Assembly (NCBI GenBank): GCA_900102115.1
Contig: FNAW01000002.1
Location: forward strand, 744,001 to 808,000
DNA: 64,000 bases
Direction of reading: 5' to 3'
Source: Blastococcus fimeti
Lineage (GTDB): Bacteria > Actinomycetota > Actinomycetes > Mycobacteriales > Geodermatophilaceae
Of this stretch, positions 44,087 to 52,060 are shown piece after piece. Within the stretch, counting starts at the first letter, position 1; the number at the start of each line of letters is the position of its first letter. The position numbers were made by a program, and so were the translations under genes. The notes beneath the pieces were generated by a model that had not been told where the DNA came from, ran no database searches, and saw only the letters and a list, made by a program, of their open reading frames with translations.

Positions 44087-45301
44087 TCAGGCGACGCGCT
44101 CGAACACCGCGGCCAGGCCCTGCCCGCCGCCGATGCACATCGTCTCCAGGCCGTAGCGGGCCTCGCGCCGGTCCATCTCGCGCAGCAGCGTGGCGAGGAT
44201 CCGGCCGCCGGTCGCGCCGACCGGGTGGCCCAGCGAGATGCCGGAGCCGTTGACGTTCGTGCGCTCCCAGTCCTTCTCGGTGAACTCCCACTCGCGGGCG
44301 ACGGCGAGCACCTGGCTGGCGAACGCCTCGTTCAGCTCGATCAGGTCGATCTGGGAGAGCTCGAGCCCGGCGATCGCGAGCGCCTTGGCCGTCGCCGGGA
44401 CCGGGCCGATGCCCATGGTCCGCGGCGGGACGCCGGCGACGCTCCACGAGACGAGCTTCGCCAGCGGGCGCAGGCCGAGCTCGGCCGCCTTCTCGGGCGT
44501 GGTCACGATGCAGACGGCGGCGCCGTCGTTCTGGCCGCTGGCGTTGCCGGCGGTCACGGTCGCCTCGTCGTCCTGCTTGCCCATGATCGGGCGCAGCCGG
44601 GCGAGGGTCTCGACGTTCGCCTCGGGGCGGATGTGCTCGTCGCGGTCGACGACGGTGTCGCCCTTCCGGCCCTTCACCGTGACGGGGACGATCTCGTCGG
44701 CGAACCGGCCGGCCTCGACGGCGGCGGCGGCCCGCTGGTGGCTGCGCACCGCGTACTCGTCCTGCTCCTCGCGGCCGATCTCGTACTCGCGGCGCAGGTT
44801 CTCCGCGGTCTCGATCATGCCGCCGGGCACCGGGTGGTTCGTGCCGCCGGCGGTGACCCGGCCGCGCACCAGACCGTCCTCGAGCAGCACACCGGTGCCG
44901 GCGCGCACGCCCCACCGCATGGCCGCCGAGTAGAACGGCGCGTTGCTCATCGACTCCGCGCCACCGGCGAGGACCAGGTCGGAGGCACCGGACTGCACCT
45001 GCATCGCGGCGTTGACCACGGCCTGCAGCCCGGAACCGCAGCGCCGGTCGATCTGGATCCCGGAGGCGGTGACCGGCAGACCGGCGTTCAGCCCGGCCAC
45101 GCGGCCGATCGCCGGCGCGTCCATCGTCGGGTAGCAGTTGCCCAGCAGGACGTCCTCGACCGATTCCGGGGGGATGCCGGTGCGCTCGATCAGCGCACGG
45201 ATGACCGTGGCCGCCAGGTCCTGCACCGGGACGTCGCGCAGCGAGCCGCCGAAGCCGCCCACCGGGGTCCGCAGTGGCTCGCAGATGACCGCATCTCGCA
45301 C
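44087..45301 (-). CDS. Acetyl-CoA acetyltransferase (thiolase)
   Basis: A 404-residue thiolase that either condenses two acyl-CoA molecules or cleaves a 3-ketoacyl-CoA. The nucleophile is Cys88 (DRRCGSGLQAVVNA); further motifs are NEAFASQ, GHPVGATGGRI (His) and CIGGGQG (second Cys). The GTG at 45301 has AGGAGG 6 bases upstream; an open frame continues upstream without a better signal. The reductase gene follows after 53 bases, giving a phaA-phaB-like order, though no PHA synthase is in the window. Confidence 0.9.
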   Translation of the reverse strand: MRDAVICEPLRTPVGGFGGSLRDVPVQDLAATVIRALIERTGIPPESVEDVLLGNCYPTMDAPAIGRVAGLNAGLPVTASGIQIDRRCGSGLQAVVNAAMQVQSGASDLVLAGGAESMSNAPFYSAAMRWGVRAGTGVLLEDGLVRGRVTAGGTNHPVPGGMIETAENLRREYEIGREEQDEYAVRSHQRAAAAVEAGRFADEIVPVTVKGRKGDTVVDRDEHIRPEANVETLARLRPIMGKQDDEATVTAGNASGQNDGAAVCIVTTPEKAAELGLRPLAKLVSWSVAGVPPRTMGIGPVPATAKALAIAGLELSQIDLIELNEAFASQVLAVAREWEFTEKDWERTNVNGSGISLGHPVGATGGRILATLLREMDRREARYGLETMCIGGGQGLAAVFERVA

Positions 45302-45409
45302 GGGGTTCCTCCTGGGATAGGTCCGCGTCCGCAGCCCCTGGAGCGGCCGGCGCACGTCAGGAGAAGTGTGCCCCGCGGCACACGGCTGCGCGCACGCACC
45401 CTCGTCCGG

Positions 45410-45787
45410 TCAGGCGACGATCGCGTCGTCGTCCGCGGCCTCGACCTGCTCGGCGCCCAGCAGCTGCCACAGACCGGTGATCTGCAGCGGCCGGACGACC
45501 GCCCGCGAGGCGGCCAGCACGCGCAGCGCGACGTCCTGCTCGCGGGTGCGCCTGTGCGCCGCGGCGAGGACGCACAGGCCGGCGGAGTCGAGGAAGGTGA
45601 CGTCGCGGAGGTCGATGGTCAGCTGCGCCGGCCCGCCGGCGAGCACCGCCTCCAGGCAGCGCTTCAGCGCGGGGGCCGACGAGGAGTCGATCTCCCCGGC
45701 GGCGGTCACGTGCACGGCCGGACCGTGGACGGCGACGTCGATGCGGACGAGATCGGTGACCGGCGGTTCGGCGAAGGATGCGGCCAC
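45410..45787 (-). CDS. STAS-domain anti-anti-sigma factor
   Basis: A 125-residue SpoIIAA/RsbV-type protein. The STAS core is VTAAGEIDSSSAPALKRCL, LTIDLRDVTFLDSAGLCVLAAA, with candidate phosphorylated Ser68 in FLDSAGL. In partner switching the unphosphorylated form binds an RsbW-type kinase and frees a sigma factor; the RsbP-like phosphatase at 32-34 kb and the RsbW-like kinase at 50.0 kb are potential partners. GTG start. It stands alone. Confidence 0.85.
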   Translation of the reverse strand: MAASFAEPPVTDLVRIDVAVHGPAVHVTAAGEIDSSSAPALKRCLEAVLAGGPAQLTIDLRDVTFLDSAGLCVLAAAHRRTREQDVALRVLAASRAVVRPLQITGLWQLLGAEQVEAADDDAIVA

Positions 45788-45969
45788 GGGGGCGCCTCTC
45801 GGGCGGATGGGACCGGAACCCGGAGGGGCGAACCTCTCGCGAGCGACGCGACAGATCCGTTCCGCGGGGAACGGCTGGCTGTTGAACCGCTGCGGCCACG
45901 GTACGAGCCCGCACCGCCCGGTGGCAAGGGCCGGCGGGAGGCCCCGGCAGCGGCGCGGATACTGGAGGG

Positions 45970-46299
45970 ATGACGCCAGAGCCTGCGCGCGGACGCTCGA
46001 GCACCGGACCGGTCCTCGGGGCGGTCGTGGCGGTCGCCCTGTCCGCGCTCGCGTTCCTGGTCCTCGACGTCGTCATCGCCGTCGCCGTGGCCGTCGTCCT
46101 CCTGACCGTGCTGGGCATGACCCTCGCCGCCCGTGGCTGGGACCAGCACTCCACCTTCGAGGAGCGGGAGCAGGAGCGGGCCCGCCGGCGCAAGGAGAAG
46201 TGGGAGCAGAACGCGGGCGCCCGCGAGCGGGACCGTCGCCGCTGGGAGGCGCACCAGGCCCAGCAGGCCCAGACGGGCACCGACGACTCGCAGCGCTGA
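45970..46299 (+). CDS. Small membrane protein with charged coiled-coil tail
   Basis: A 109-residue protein: two hydrophobic segments at about residues 14-33 and 34-52 (GAVVAVALSALAFLVLDVV, VAVAVVLLTVLGMTLA), then a highly charged helical tail (EEREQERARRRKEKWEQNAG...ERDRRRWEAHQ). I do not recognise the family. The ATG at 45970 has GGAGG 2-3 bases upstream, a tight spacing. Role unknown. Confidence 0.6.
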   Translation: MTPEPARGRSSTGPVLGAVVAVALSALAFLVLDVVIAVAVAVVLLTVLGMTLAARGWDQHSTFEEREQERARRRKEKWEQNAGARERDRRRWEAHQAQQAQTGTDDSQR

Positions 46300-46355
46300 T
46301 CCACGCAGCGGTAATTCGCTCGACGGCGCCGGAACCCGTTCGTAGGGTCCGGCCC

Positions 46356-46391
46356 ATGCGGTACTTCGTGCGGCTGCGCACCTCCTCCTGA
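46356..46391 (+). other. Possible 11-residue leader peptide (MRYFVRLRTSS)
   Basis: An ATG-to-TGA mini-frame encoding MRYFVRLRTSS, 167 bases upstream of the next plus-strand start. It has no strong ribosome site (AGGG about 11 bases upstream). Noted because the region around it (46300-46558) has no other gene; it may be chance. Confidence 0.2.
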
Positions 46392-46558
46392 GATCCGGGC
46401 CTCGCGCCCTCTCCGAGCCTCGTGCTCCCGCCGGGACCGGCCCTGCCGTCCGGCCGCGGCGAGCCGACCTGTCCGGCCGCCGCCCCTCCCCCTGGTCCGC
46501 CGGGCCTCGTGCTGCCCGCGACCGTTCCCGCACCCGCCTTCCCTGCTGGAGGTTCCCC

Positions 46559-46927
46559 GTGTCACGCCCGAGTTCGATCCCCGAGGGCCCCGCGGCCGAC
46601 GCCCGCGCCGGCCTGCCCGAGTCCGAGACCGCCGGCTTCGACCGGCTGGCCCACGCCGTGCTGGCGTCGCCGTCGGCGCCCCTGGGGCCGCTGCTCCGCG
46701 CCCAGCTCCCCGGCACCGCCGGGGTGCAGTGGCTGCGGCACGAGGGGCTGGCGCCGACCACCCGACCGACGGCGCTCACCGCCGCGCAGTGGCGCTCGCT
46801 GTACGACGCCTGGAGCCGGACGTCACGGGTACCGGCCGCCGGTGCGCCACGCTCCGGGCGCGGCGGCCGGCCGTCAACCCACGGGCACGCGCCAGGAGCG
46901 ACCGCCATCCCGCGCTGGGGTCAGTGA
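46559..46927 (+). CDS. Small hypothetical protein
   Basis: A 122-residue protein I do not recognise, rich in Ala, Pro and Arg with a disordered-looking C-terminus (SGRGGRPSTHGHAPGATAIPRWGQ). The middle (FDRLAHAVLAS, LRAQLPGTAGVQWLRHEG, TAAQWRSLYDAWS) could form short helices. Support comes from a good TGGAGG 6 bases before the GTG. It converges with the sacsin-like gene 10 bases away. Confidence 0.5.
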   Translation: MSRPSSIPEGPAADARAGLPESETAGFDRLAHAVLASPSAPLGPLLRAQLPGTAGVQWLRHEGLAPTTRPTALTAAQWRSLYDAWSRTSRVPAAGAPRSGRGGRPSTHGHAPGATAIPRWGQ

Positions 46928-46937
46928 CGCCCGCGGT

Positions 46938-49913
46938 TCACCCGATCGCGTCCTCGGCCGCCAGGTCGAGGACGCGGTCGGGGGCGGCGAACGCCTCCGC
47001 CAGCGCCTGACGCAGCTCCCAGCGCCCGGCCCGCCAGGCCAGCGCCCGGCCGAGCGCCCCCGGTGTGCCGTCCACCCGGTCGGGCTCCCCCGGCCACCAG
47101 GACACCGGCGTCCTGCCGACGGCGAGACGCTCGTCGACCGCCACCTCGCCGGGCAGCTCGTCCAGCCCCAGCCGGGCAGCGGCCAGCCCGGCACCGGGCA
47201 GCTCCGCCCAGGGCCGGGTGGCGCCCGGCTGCCCGGTCGGCCCGCCGCGCACCAGCTCCGAGGCGAGCGGGAGGTCGAGCAGGTCGGCGACGGGCCCGGG
47301 CCGCCCGCCGCTGGGGACGGCGGCGGTTCGCACCAGTGGCTGCAACCACGGGGCATCGAGGACGACGGCGTCCTCGACGACGCGGTCCGGAGCCACGCGC
47401 ACCCGCGCAGGCGGCTCCACGTCCAGCCCGTCGAGCACCTCGGCGAGCCGGGCGTAGACCGTCCCGAGCAGGCCCGACCGCACGGTGCGCGAGGGGTCGC
47501 CGAGCCGGTGCACCAGGTCGATCGCACCGTCGACGTCGGCCAGCACGTCGTCCAGCGTGGTGGGCGGCCGCAGCAACGCCAGTAGCTCCGGCGCGGCATC
47601 GGCCGGTTCGTACAGGCCCTGTAACGGGCCTGCTCCAGGCGTTCTCAGCCGGTCGGGGCGCCGCCCGTCGAGCACCGGGTGCGTGGCGAGCCACCAGCGC
47701 AGGTAGCCCGGCACCGACGTCCCGCCCAGCAGCACGTCGTCCCAGGCGGCGGCCGGCAGCGCGGCCAGCAGCCGGAGCGCGCCCGGCCAGTCGGCCACCA
47801 GCTCCAGGTCGCGGACGGCGGTCAGCGGCGGCCACTCCGGCGGCGGCGCGTCCGGAGGCAGCCGGTCGAGGACGGCGTCGGCCCACTCCTCGGCGGCGTC
47901 GACGTCGAGACCGTCGGGGTCGTCGGCCGTCACGAGCGCGAAGGTGTCGAGCACGCCGATCCGGCGCAGGGCCGTGTCGTCGGCCGCGGCGGCGAACGCA
48001 GGGTCGAGGACCCCCAGCGCACCCGGCTCCAGGACGTCGGCCAGGGGCGATCCGGGCAGCAGCAGCTCCCCCGCCGGCGCCCAGCCGCCGTCGGCGTCGG
48101 GCAGGGCGAGCTCGGCCAGCCAGGTCTGCCCGTCGGCCGCGGGACCAGCCGCGGCGACCAGCGCGAGCACGGCGCCGGCGAGGTCCGCCGGCTCCCGCCC
48201 GCCGTCCTCGACCGCCTCCAGCGATCTCTCCACGACGGCCCGCACCGCCGGATCCGCCAGCACCGCGGCCGCCGTGGCCGGCCGGGCACCCAGCCGCTCC
48301 AGCAGCCGCCGGGCCTCCGGCGTCCCGACCGCCTGGGGCTCGGCCAGCCGCAGCCCGAGCGGGGCGAGCCGGGCGGCGGGCAGCCCCTCGTCGGGCAGCA
48401 GCACCCCCGCCGGCCCGTGCGCGGTCCGCCCGTCGGCCAGCGGCACCGGCAGCGCGCCGAGCTCCTCGCGGTCGGCGCCGTCCAGGGCGGCGTACAGCCG
48501 CGCCCACCAGGACGGCGGCCGGTCCACCCCGCGCACCGCCTCGACGGCCTCGGCCACGCCGATCCGGCGCACCCCGAGCGCGCTCAGCACCGGGGCATCG
48601 CTCCGCCGCGACCAGGCGGCGGGCAGCAGCCCGGGCAGTACGCCGGTGAGCGCGGCCACCCGTTCGTCGGTGGCGTCGTCGAGCACCACCGCACCGATCG
48701 GCGCCCGGCGGCCCTCCTCCCCCGCGACCGGCAGCCAGTCGGTGGCCGACAGCCGGTCGCCCACCGCCCGCTCCAGCGCCGCGTCCAGCGGCGCGCCCGC
48801 CCACCGCGGACGCGGGAGCAGCGGGAGCACCGAGGGGTCCGCGGGCAGCTCCCGCACCAGCGCGGCGAAGCACCGGGCCGCCTCGACCACCAGCAGGTCG
48901 GTCACCGGGCCGGGGAGCACGTGCCGCCGGTCGGGGCCGAGCGGAAACGGGGCGATCAGCCGCAGCGGCAGGGACAGCGGCTCGTCCGACGGCGTCGGCG
49001 CGTGCACCACCTGCCCGGCCGGCAGCGGCACCGGCCGGCTGTCGTCGTCGACCGGCACCGCCCAGGTGACCGTCCAGCTCCGCCGGGAGCGCTCCTCCAC
49101 CGCCCGGTGCGCGACGAGCTCCTCGGGCAGCTCACCGGCCGCCGTCGCGACCACCCACGACGTCGCGACCTCGCCGTCGGTGAGCCGGACCAGAGGAGGA
49201 GCACCCTCGCGGCTCAGCACCCGCCGCCCGCCGTCGACCTCCACCTCGATCCTGCGCAGCGCCGGCAGGGCGAGCAGCAGCTCGGCGGTCAGGCCCGCCA
49301 GCGCCGCGGCGACGTCGTCCCGGGTGCCCGGGCGCAACGGCAGCACCACCTCGGTGGCGAAACCCTCGGCCGGGGCGCCGGCGGCCGGCTCGGGCAGCCG
49401 CAGCACCGGAACCGCACCCTCCCGGGCGGCCAGCTCGGCGGCGAGGTCGGGGACCGCGGCGACCGCCGCACGGGTCCGGGCCGCGCTGAACCGGACGCCG
49501 CCGGTGGTCGAGAGCACGGTGGGTTCGTCGGTCACCGCCAGCACCGCGGCGAAGCCGACGCCGAACCGGCCCACGGTCCCGGCGTCGTCGCGCTTGGCCG
49601 AGGCCCGCAGCGTCGCCAGGCCCTCGACCCCCGCGGCGTCCAGCGGGGCGCCGGTGTTCGCCGCGCGGAGCTCCGGCGCGGCTCCTCCGGTGAGCACCAG
49701 GCGCAGCCGGCCCGGCTCCCCCGCCCGCGCGGCGGCGTCGGCGGCGTTCTGGGCGAGCTCGACCAGCAGCCGGTCGCGGTACCCGCCCCGGACCAGGTCC
49801 TCCTCGGCGTTCGCGTCCTCGCGGAAGCGGGCCGGGGAGTCCGTCCAGGCGGCCAGCACCCGGCGGCGCAGCTCCGCGGTGCCGAAGGGGTCGGCGCCCG
49901 GCGTGCTGCCCAT
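46938..49913 (-). CDS. Sacsin/Hsp90-type GHKL ATPase-like large protein
   Basis: A 991-residue protein whose N-terminus is a GHKL (Hsp90/sacsin-like) ATP-binding domain: LLVELAQNAADAA with Asn56 as the magnesium ligand, AANTGAPLDAAGVEGL, and the lid GTVGRFGVGFAAVLAVTDEP. The remaining 750 residues are Ala/Leu/Pro-rich helical sequence without a motif I can name, and the long open frames opposite it are composition artefacts. Proteins of this design are found in actinobacteria as sacsin N-terminal ATPase-like proteins of unknown role, possibly chaperones. The start is the ATG at 49913. Confidence 0.8.
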   Translation of the reverse strand: MGSTPGADPFGTAELRRRVLAAWTDSPARFREDANAEEDLVRGGYRDRLLVELAQNAADAAARAGEPGRLRLVLTGGAAPELRAANTGAPLDAAGVEGLATLRASAKRDDAGTVGRFGVGFAAVLAVTDEPTVLSTTGGVRFSAARTRAAVAAVPDLAAELAAREGAVPVLRLPEPAAGAPAEGFATEVVLPLRPGTRDDVAAALAGLTAELLLALPALRRIEVEVDGGRRVLSREGAPPLVRLTDGEVATSWVVATAAGELPEELVAHRAVEERSRRSWTVTWAVPVDDDSRPVPLPAGQVVHAPTPSDEPLSLPLRLIAPFPLGPDRRHVLPGPVTDLLVVEAARCFAALVRELPADPSVLPLLPRPRWAGAPLDAALERAVGDRLSATDWLPVAGEEGRRAPIGAVVLDDATDERVAALTGVLPGLLPAAWSRRSDAPVLSALGVRRIGVAEAVEAVRGVDRPPSWWARLYAALDGADREELGALPVPLADGRTAHGPAGVLLPDEGLPAARLAPLGLRLAEPQAVGTPEARRLLERLGARPATAAAVLADPAVRAVVERSLEAVEDGGREPADLAGAVLALVAAAGPAADGQTWLAELALPDADGGWAPAGELLLPGSPLADVLEPGALGVLDPAFAAAADDTALRRIGVLDTFALVTADDPDGLDVDAAEEWADAVLDRLPPDAPPPEWPPLTAVRDLELVADWPGALRLLAALPAAAWDDVLLGGTSVPGYLRWWLATHPVLDGRRPDRLRTPGAGPLQGLYEPADAAPELLALLRPPTTLDDVLADVDGAIDLVHRLGDPSRTVRSGLLGTVYARLAEVLDGLDVEPPARVRVAPDRVVEDAVVLDAPWLQPLVRTAAVPSGGRPGPVADLLDLPLASELVRGGPTGQPGATRPWAELPGAGLAAARLGLDELPGEVAVDERLAVGRTPVSWWPGEPDRVDGTPGALGRALAWRAGRWELRQALAEAFAAPDRVLDLAAEDAIG

Positions 49914-50038
49914 GCAGCGAGACCTTAGGGTCCGCTGCGACTCCTCTGGGTGAGTCCGCGGTTGACGATCACGGGGATGGGGCAGGTGGCCTGCGACGGC
50001 CGACGTCCCGGTCGCGACGAGCTCGGAAGGCGGTGCCC

Positions 50039-50470
50039 GTGGCCCTCTGGGAGTTCGCGCGCCTTCCGCACGGCTTCACCGAGCTGTGGTGCCAGGAGCT
50101 GAGCTCCCTCGACCAGCTGGCCCGGCTCCGGTCGCGGCTGCGGGCCACCATGACCGGCAACGCCACGGTGGAGCGCCCCGACCAGGACCACTGGTCCGAG
50201 CGGCTGGTGCTGATCGCCGACGAGCTGGCGTCCAATGCCCTGCGGCACGGCGGCACCCCGGTGGCCGCCGCGCTCAGCCAGGCCGGCGACGAGTGGCTCG
50301 TCGCGGTGAGCGACGCCTCCCCCGACATCCCGCCGACCCCCGCCCAGGGCCGCGACCCCGGCAAGGGCGGCTTCGGCCTCTACCTCGTCGCCGACCTCTC
50401 CGTACGGCACGGCTGGACCACGGTCGGCCGCGGGCAGAAGACGGCGTGGGCGGTCGTCGCCGCGGTCTGA
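50039..50470 (+). CDS. RsbW-like ATP-binding protein (anti-sigma kinase type)
   Basis: A 143-residue HATPase_c_2 protein of the RsbW/SpoIIAB type: N-box IADELASNALRHGGTP (Asn66), G1-like VSDASPDIPP and G2 GKGGFGLYLVADLS. Streptomyces-like genomes carry many such stand-alone kinases. It may phosphorylate a STAS partner or just bind ATP. The GTG at 50039 was preferred over one at 50033 because GGAAGG then lies 8 bases upstream. Confidence 0.82.
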   Translation: MALWEFARLPHGFTELWCQELSSLDQLARLRSRLRATMTGNATVERPDQDHWSERLVLIADELASNALRHGGTPVAAALSQAGDEWLVAVSDASPDIPPTPAQGRDPGKGGFGLYLVADLSVRHGWTTVGRGQKTAWAVVAAV

Positions 50471-50515
50471 TGCTCGACCGGGCCGGAGGGCGAACCCGTC
50501 GGTAACCTGCGTCCC

Positions 50516-52060
50516 ATGTCGCTCGCCGAAGAGATGGACGCGGTCACCGGTACCTCCGCCGGGAGCGTCGACCGCCACGCCACGTCCCGCACGTTCGAGT
50601 CCACCGACCCGGCCACGGGTGCGGTCGTCGGGGTCTTCCCGATCCACGACGAGGACGCCGTCACCGAGACCGTGGCGCAGGCCCGCGCCGCCGCCGAGCT
50701 CTGGGCCGGCCTCGGCTTCGACGGGCGCAAGCAGCGGCTCGACGCCTTCCGCGGGTACGTGGCCCGCCGGCTGCACGAGCTCGCCGACCTGGTGCACCGC
50801 GAGAACGGCAAGCCGCACGCCGACGCGATCCTCGAGATCAGCCTGGCCATCGACCACCTCGCCTGGGCCGCCGGGCACGCCCGGAAGGCGCTCGGCCAGC
50901 GGCGGGTCAGGTCCGGGATGCTCGCGGCCAACCACGCCGCGTACCTCGAGTACCAGCCGCTGGGCGTCGTCGGCGTCATCGGCCCGTGGAACTATCCGGT
51001 GTTCACGCCGATGGGCTCGATCGCCTACGCGCTGGCCGCCGGTAACGCCGTCGTCTTCAAGCCGTCGGAGTACACGCCGGCCATCGGCGCCTGGCTCGCC
51101 GCCGCCTGGCGGGCCGCCGTCCCGGACGCCGCCGACGTCGTCCAGGTGGTCACCGGGTTCGGCGAGACCGGCAACGCGCTGTGCCGCGCCGGCGTCGGCA
51201 AGATCGCCTTCACCGGCTCCGCCCCGACCGGCAAGAAGGTCATGGCCGCCTGCGCCGAGACCCTCACCCCGGTGCTCATGGAGCTCGGCGGCAAGGACGC
51301 GATGATCGTCGACGACGACGCCGACGTGGTGGCCGCGGCCGACGCCGCCGTCTGGGGCGCGATGAGCAACGGCGGGCAGACCTGCATCGGGGTCGAGCGC
51401 GTGTACGTGACCGAGGCGGTCTACGACCGGTTCGTCGCCGAGGTGACCACCCAGGTGCGCGAGCTGCGGCCCGGTTCGGACGACGAGGCCACCTACGGCC
51501 CGATGACGATGCCCTCGCAGATCGACATCGTGAACCGGCACGTGCAGGACGCCACCTCCGCCGGTGCCCGCGTGATCACCGGCGACGCTGCCCTGTCCGG
51601 CCAGGGCTACGTCGCCCCGACCGTGCTGCTCGACGTCCCGGAGGAGTCCTCGGCGATCCGCGAGGAGACCTTCGGCCCGACGCTCACCATCACCAAGGTG
51701 CGCGACGCCGAGGAGGCGCTGCGGCTGACCAACGACACGACCTACGGCCTGGCCGGTTCGATCTTCTCCGGCACCAAGGCCAAGGCGATGGACCTCGCCC
51801 GCCGGATGCGCAGCGGCATGACCTCGATCAACTCGGTGCTGACCTTCGCCTCGGTGCCGGCCCTGCCCTTCGGCGGCGTCGGCGACTCCGGCTTCGGCCG
51901 GATCCACGGCGAGGACGGGCTCAAGGAGTTCACCCGCTCGAAGTCGATCACCCGGCAGCGGATCGCGCTCCCGGTTAACGTCATGAGCTTCCGCCGGCCG
52001 GCCAACACCACCGACCAGCTGGCCCGCGTCGTCGGCATGCTGCACGGCCGCCACCGGTGA
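50516..52060 (+). CDS. NAD(P)-dependent aldehyde dehydrogenase
   Basis: A 514-residue aldehyde dehydrogenase that oxidises an aldehyde to a carboxylate. Catalytic residues: Asn159 (GPWNYPVF), Lys182 (FKPSEYTP), Glu256 (LMELGGKD) and nucleophile Cys290 (GGQTCIG). It overlaps the following GMC oxidoreductase gene by 4 bases, so alcohol and aldehyde oxidation are probably linked. Succinate-semialdehyde or betaine-aldehyde type specificity cannot be decided from sequence alone. Confidence 0.92.
   Translation: MSLAEEMDAVTGTSAGSVDRHATSRTFESTDPATGAVVGVFPIHDEDAVTETVAQARAAAELWAGLGFDGRKQRLDAFRGYVARRLHELADLVHRENGKPHADAILEISLAIDHLAWAAGHARKALGQRRVRSGMLAANHAAYLEYQPLGVVGVIGPWNYPVFTPMGSIAYALAAGNAVVFKPSEYTPAIGAWLAAAWRAAVPDAADVVQVVTGFGETGNALCRAGVGKIAFTGSAPTGKKVMAACAETLTPVLMELGGKDAMIVDDDADVVAAADAAVWGAMSNGGQTCIGVERVYVTEAVYDRFVAEVTTQVRELRPGSDDEATYGPMTMPSQIDIVNRHVQDATSAGARVITGDAALSGQGYVAPTVLLDVPEESSAIREETFGPTLTITKVRDAEEALRLTNDTTYGLAGSIFSGTKAKAMDLARRMRSGMTSINSVLTFASVPALPFGGVGDSGFGRIHGEDGLKEFTRSKSITRQRIALPVNVMSFRRPANTTDQLARVVGMLHGRHR

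Noticed and set aside
43284..45301. Polyhydroxybutyrate synthesis operon
   Set aside because: A thiolase and a reductase are present, but there is no PHA synthase or phasin gene in the window, so only the two enzymes are named.
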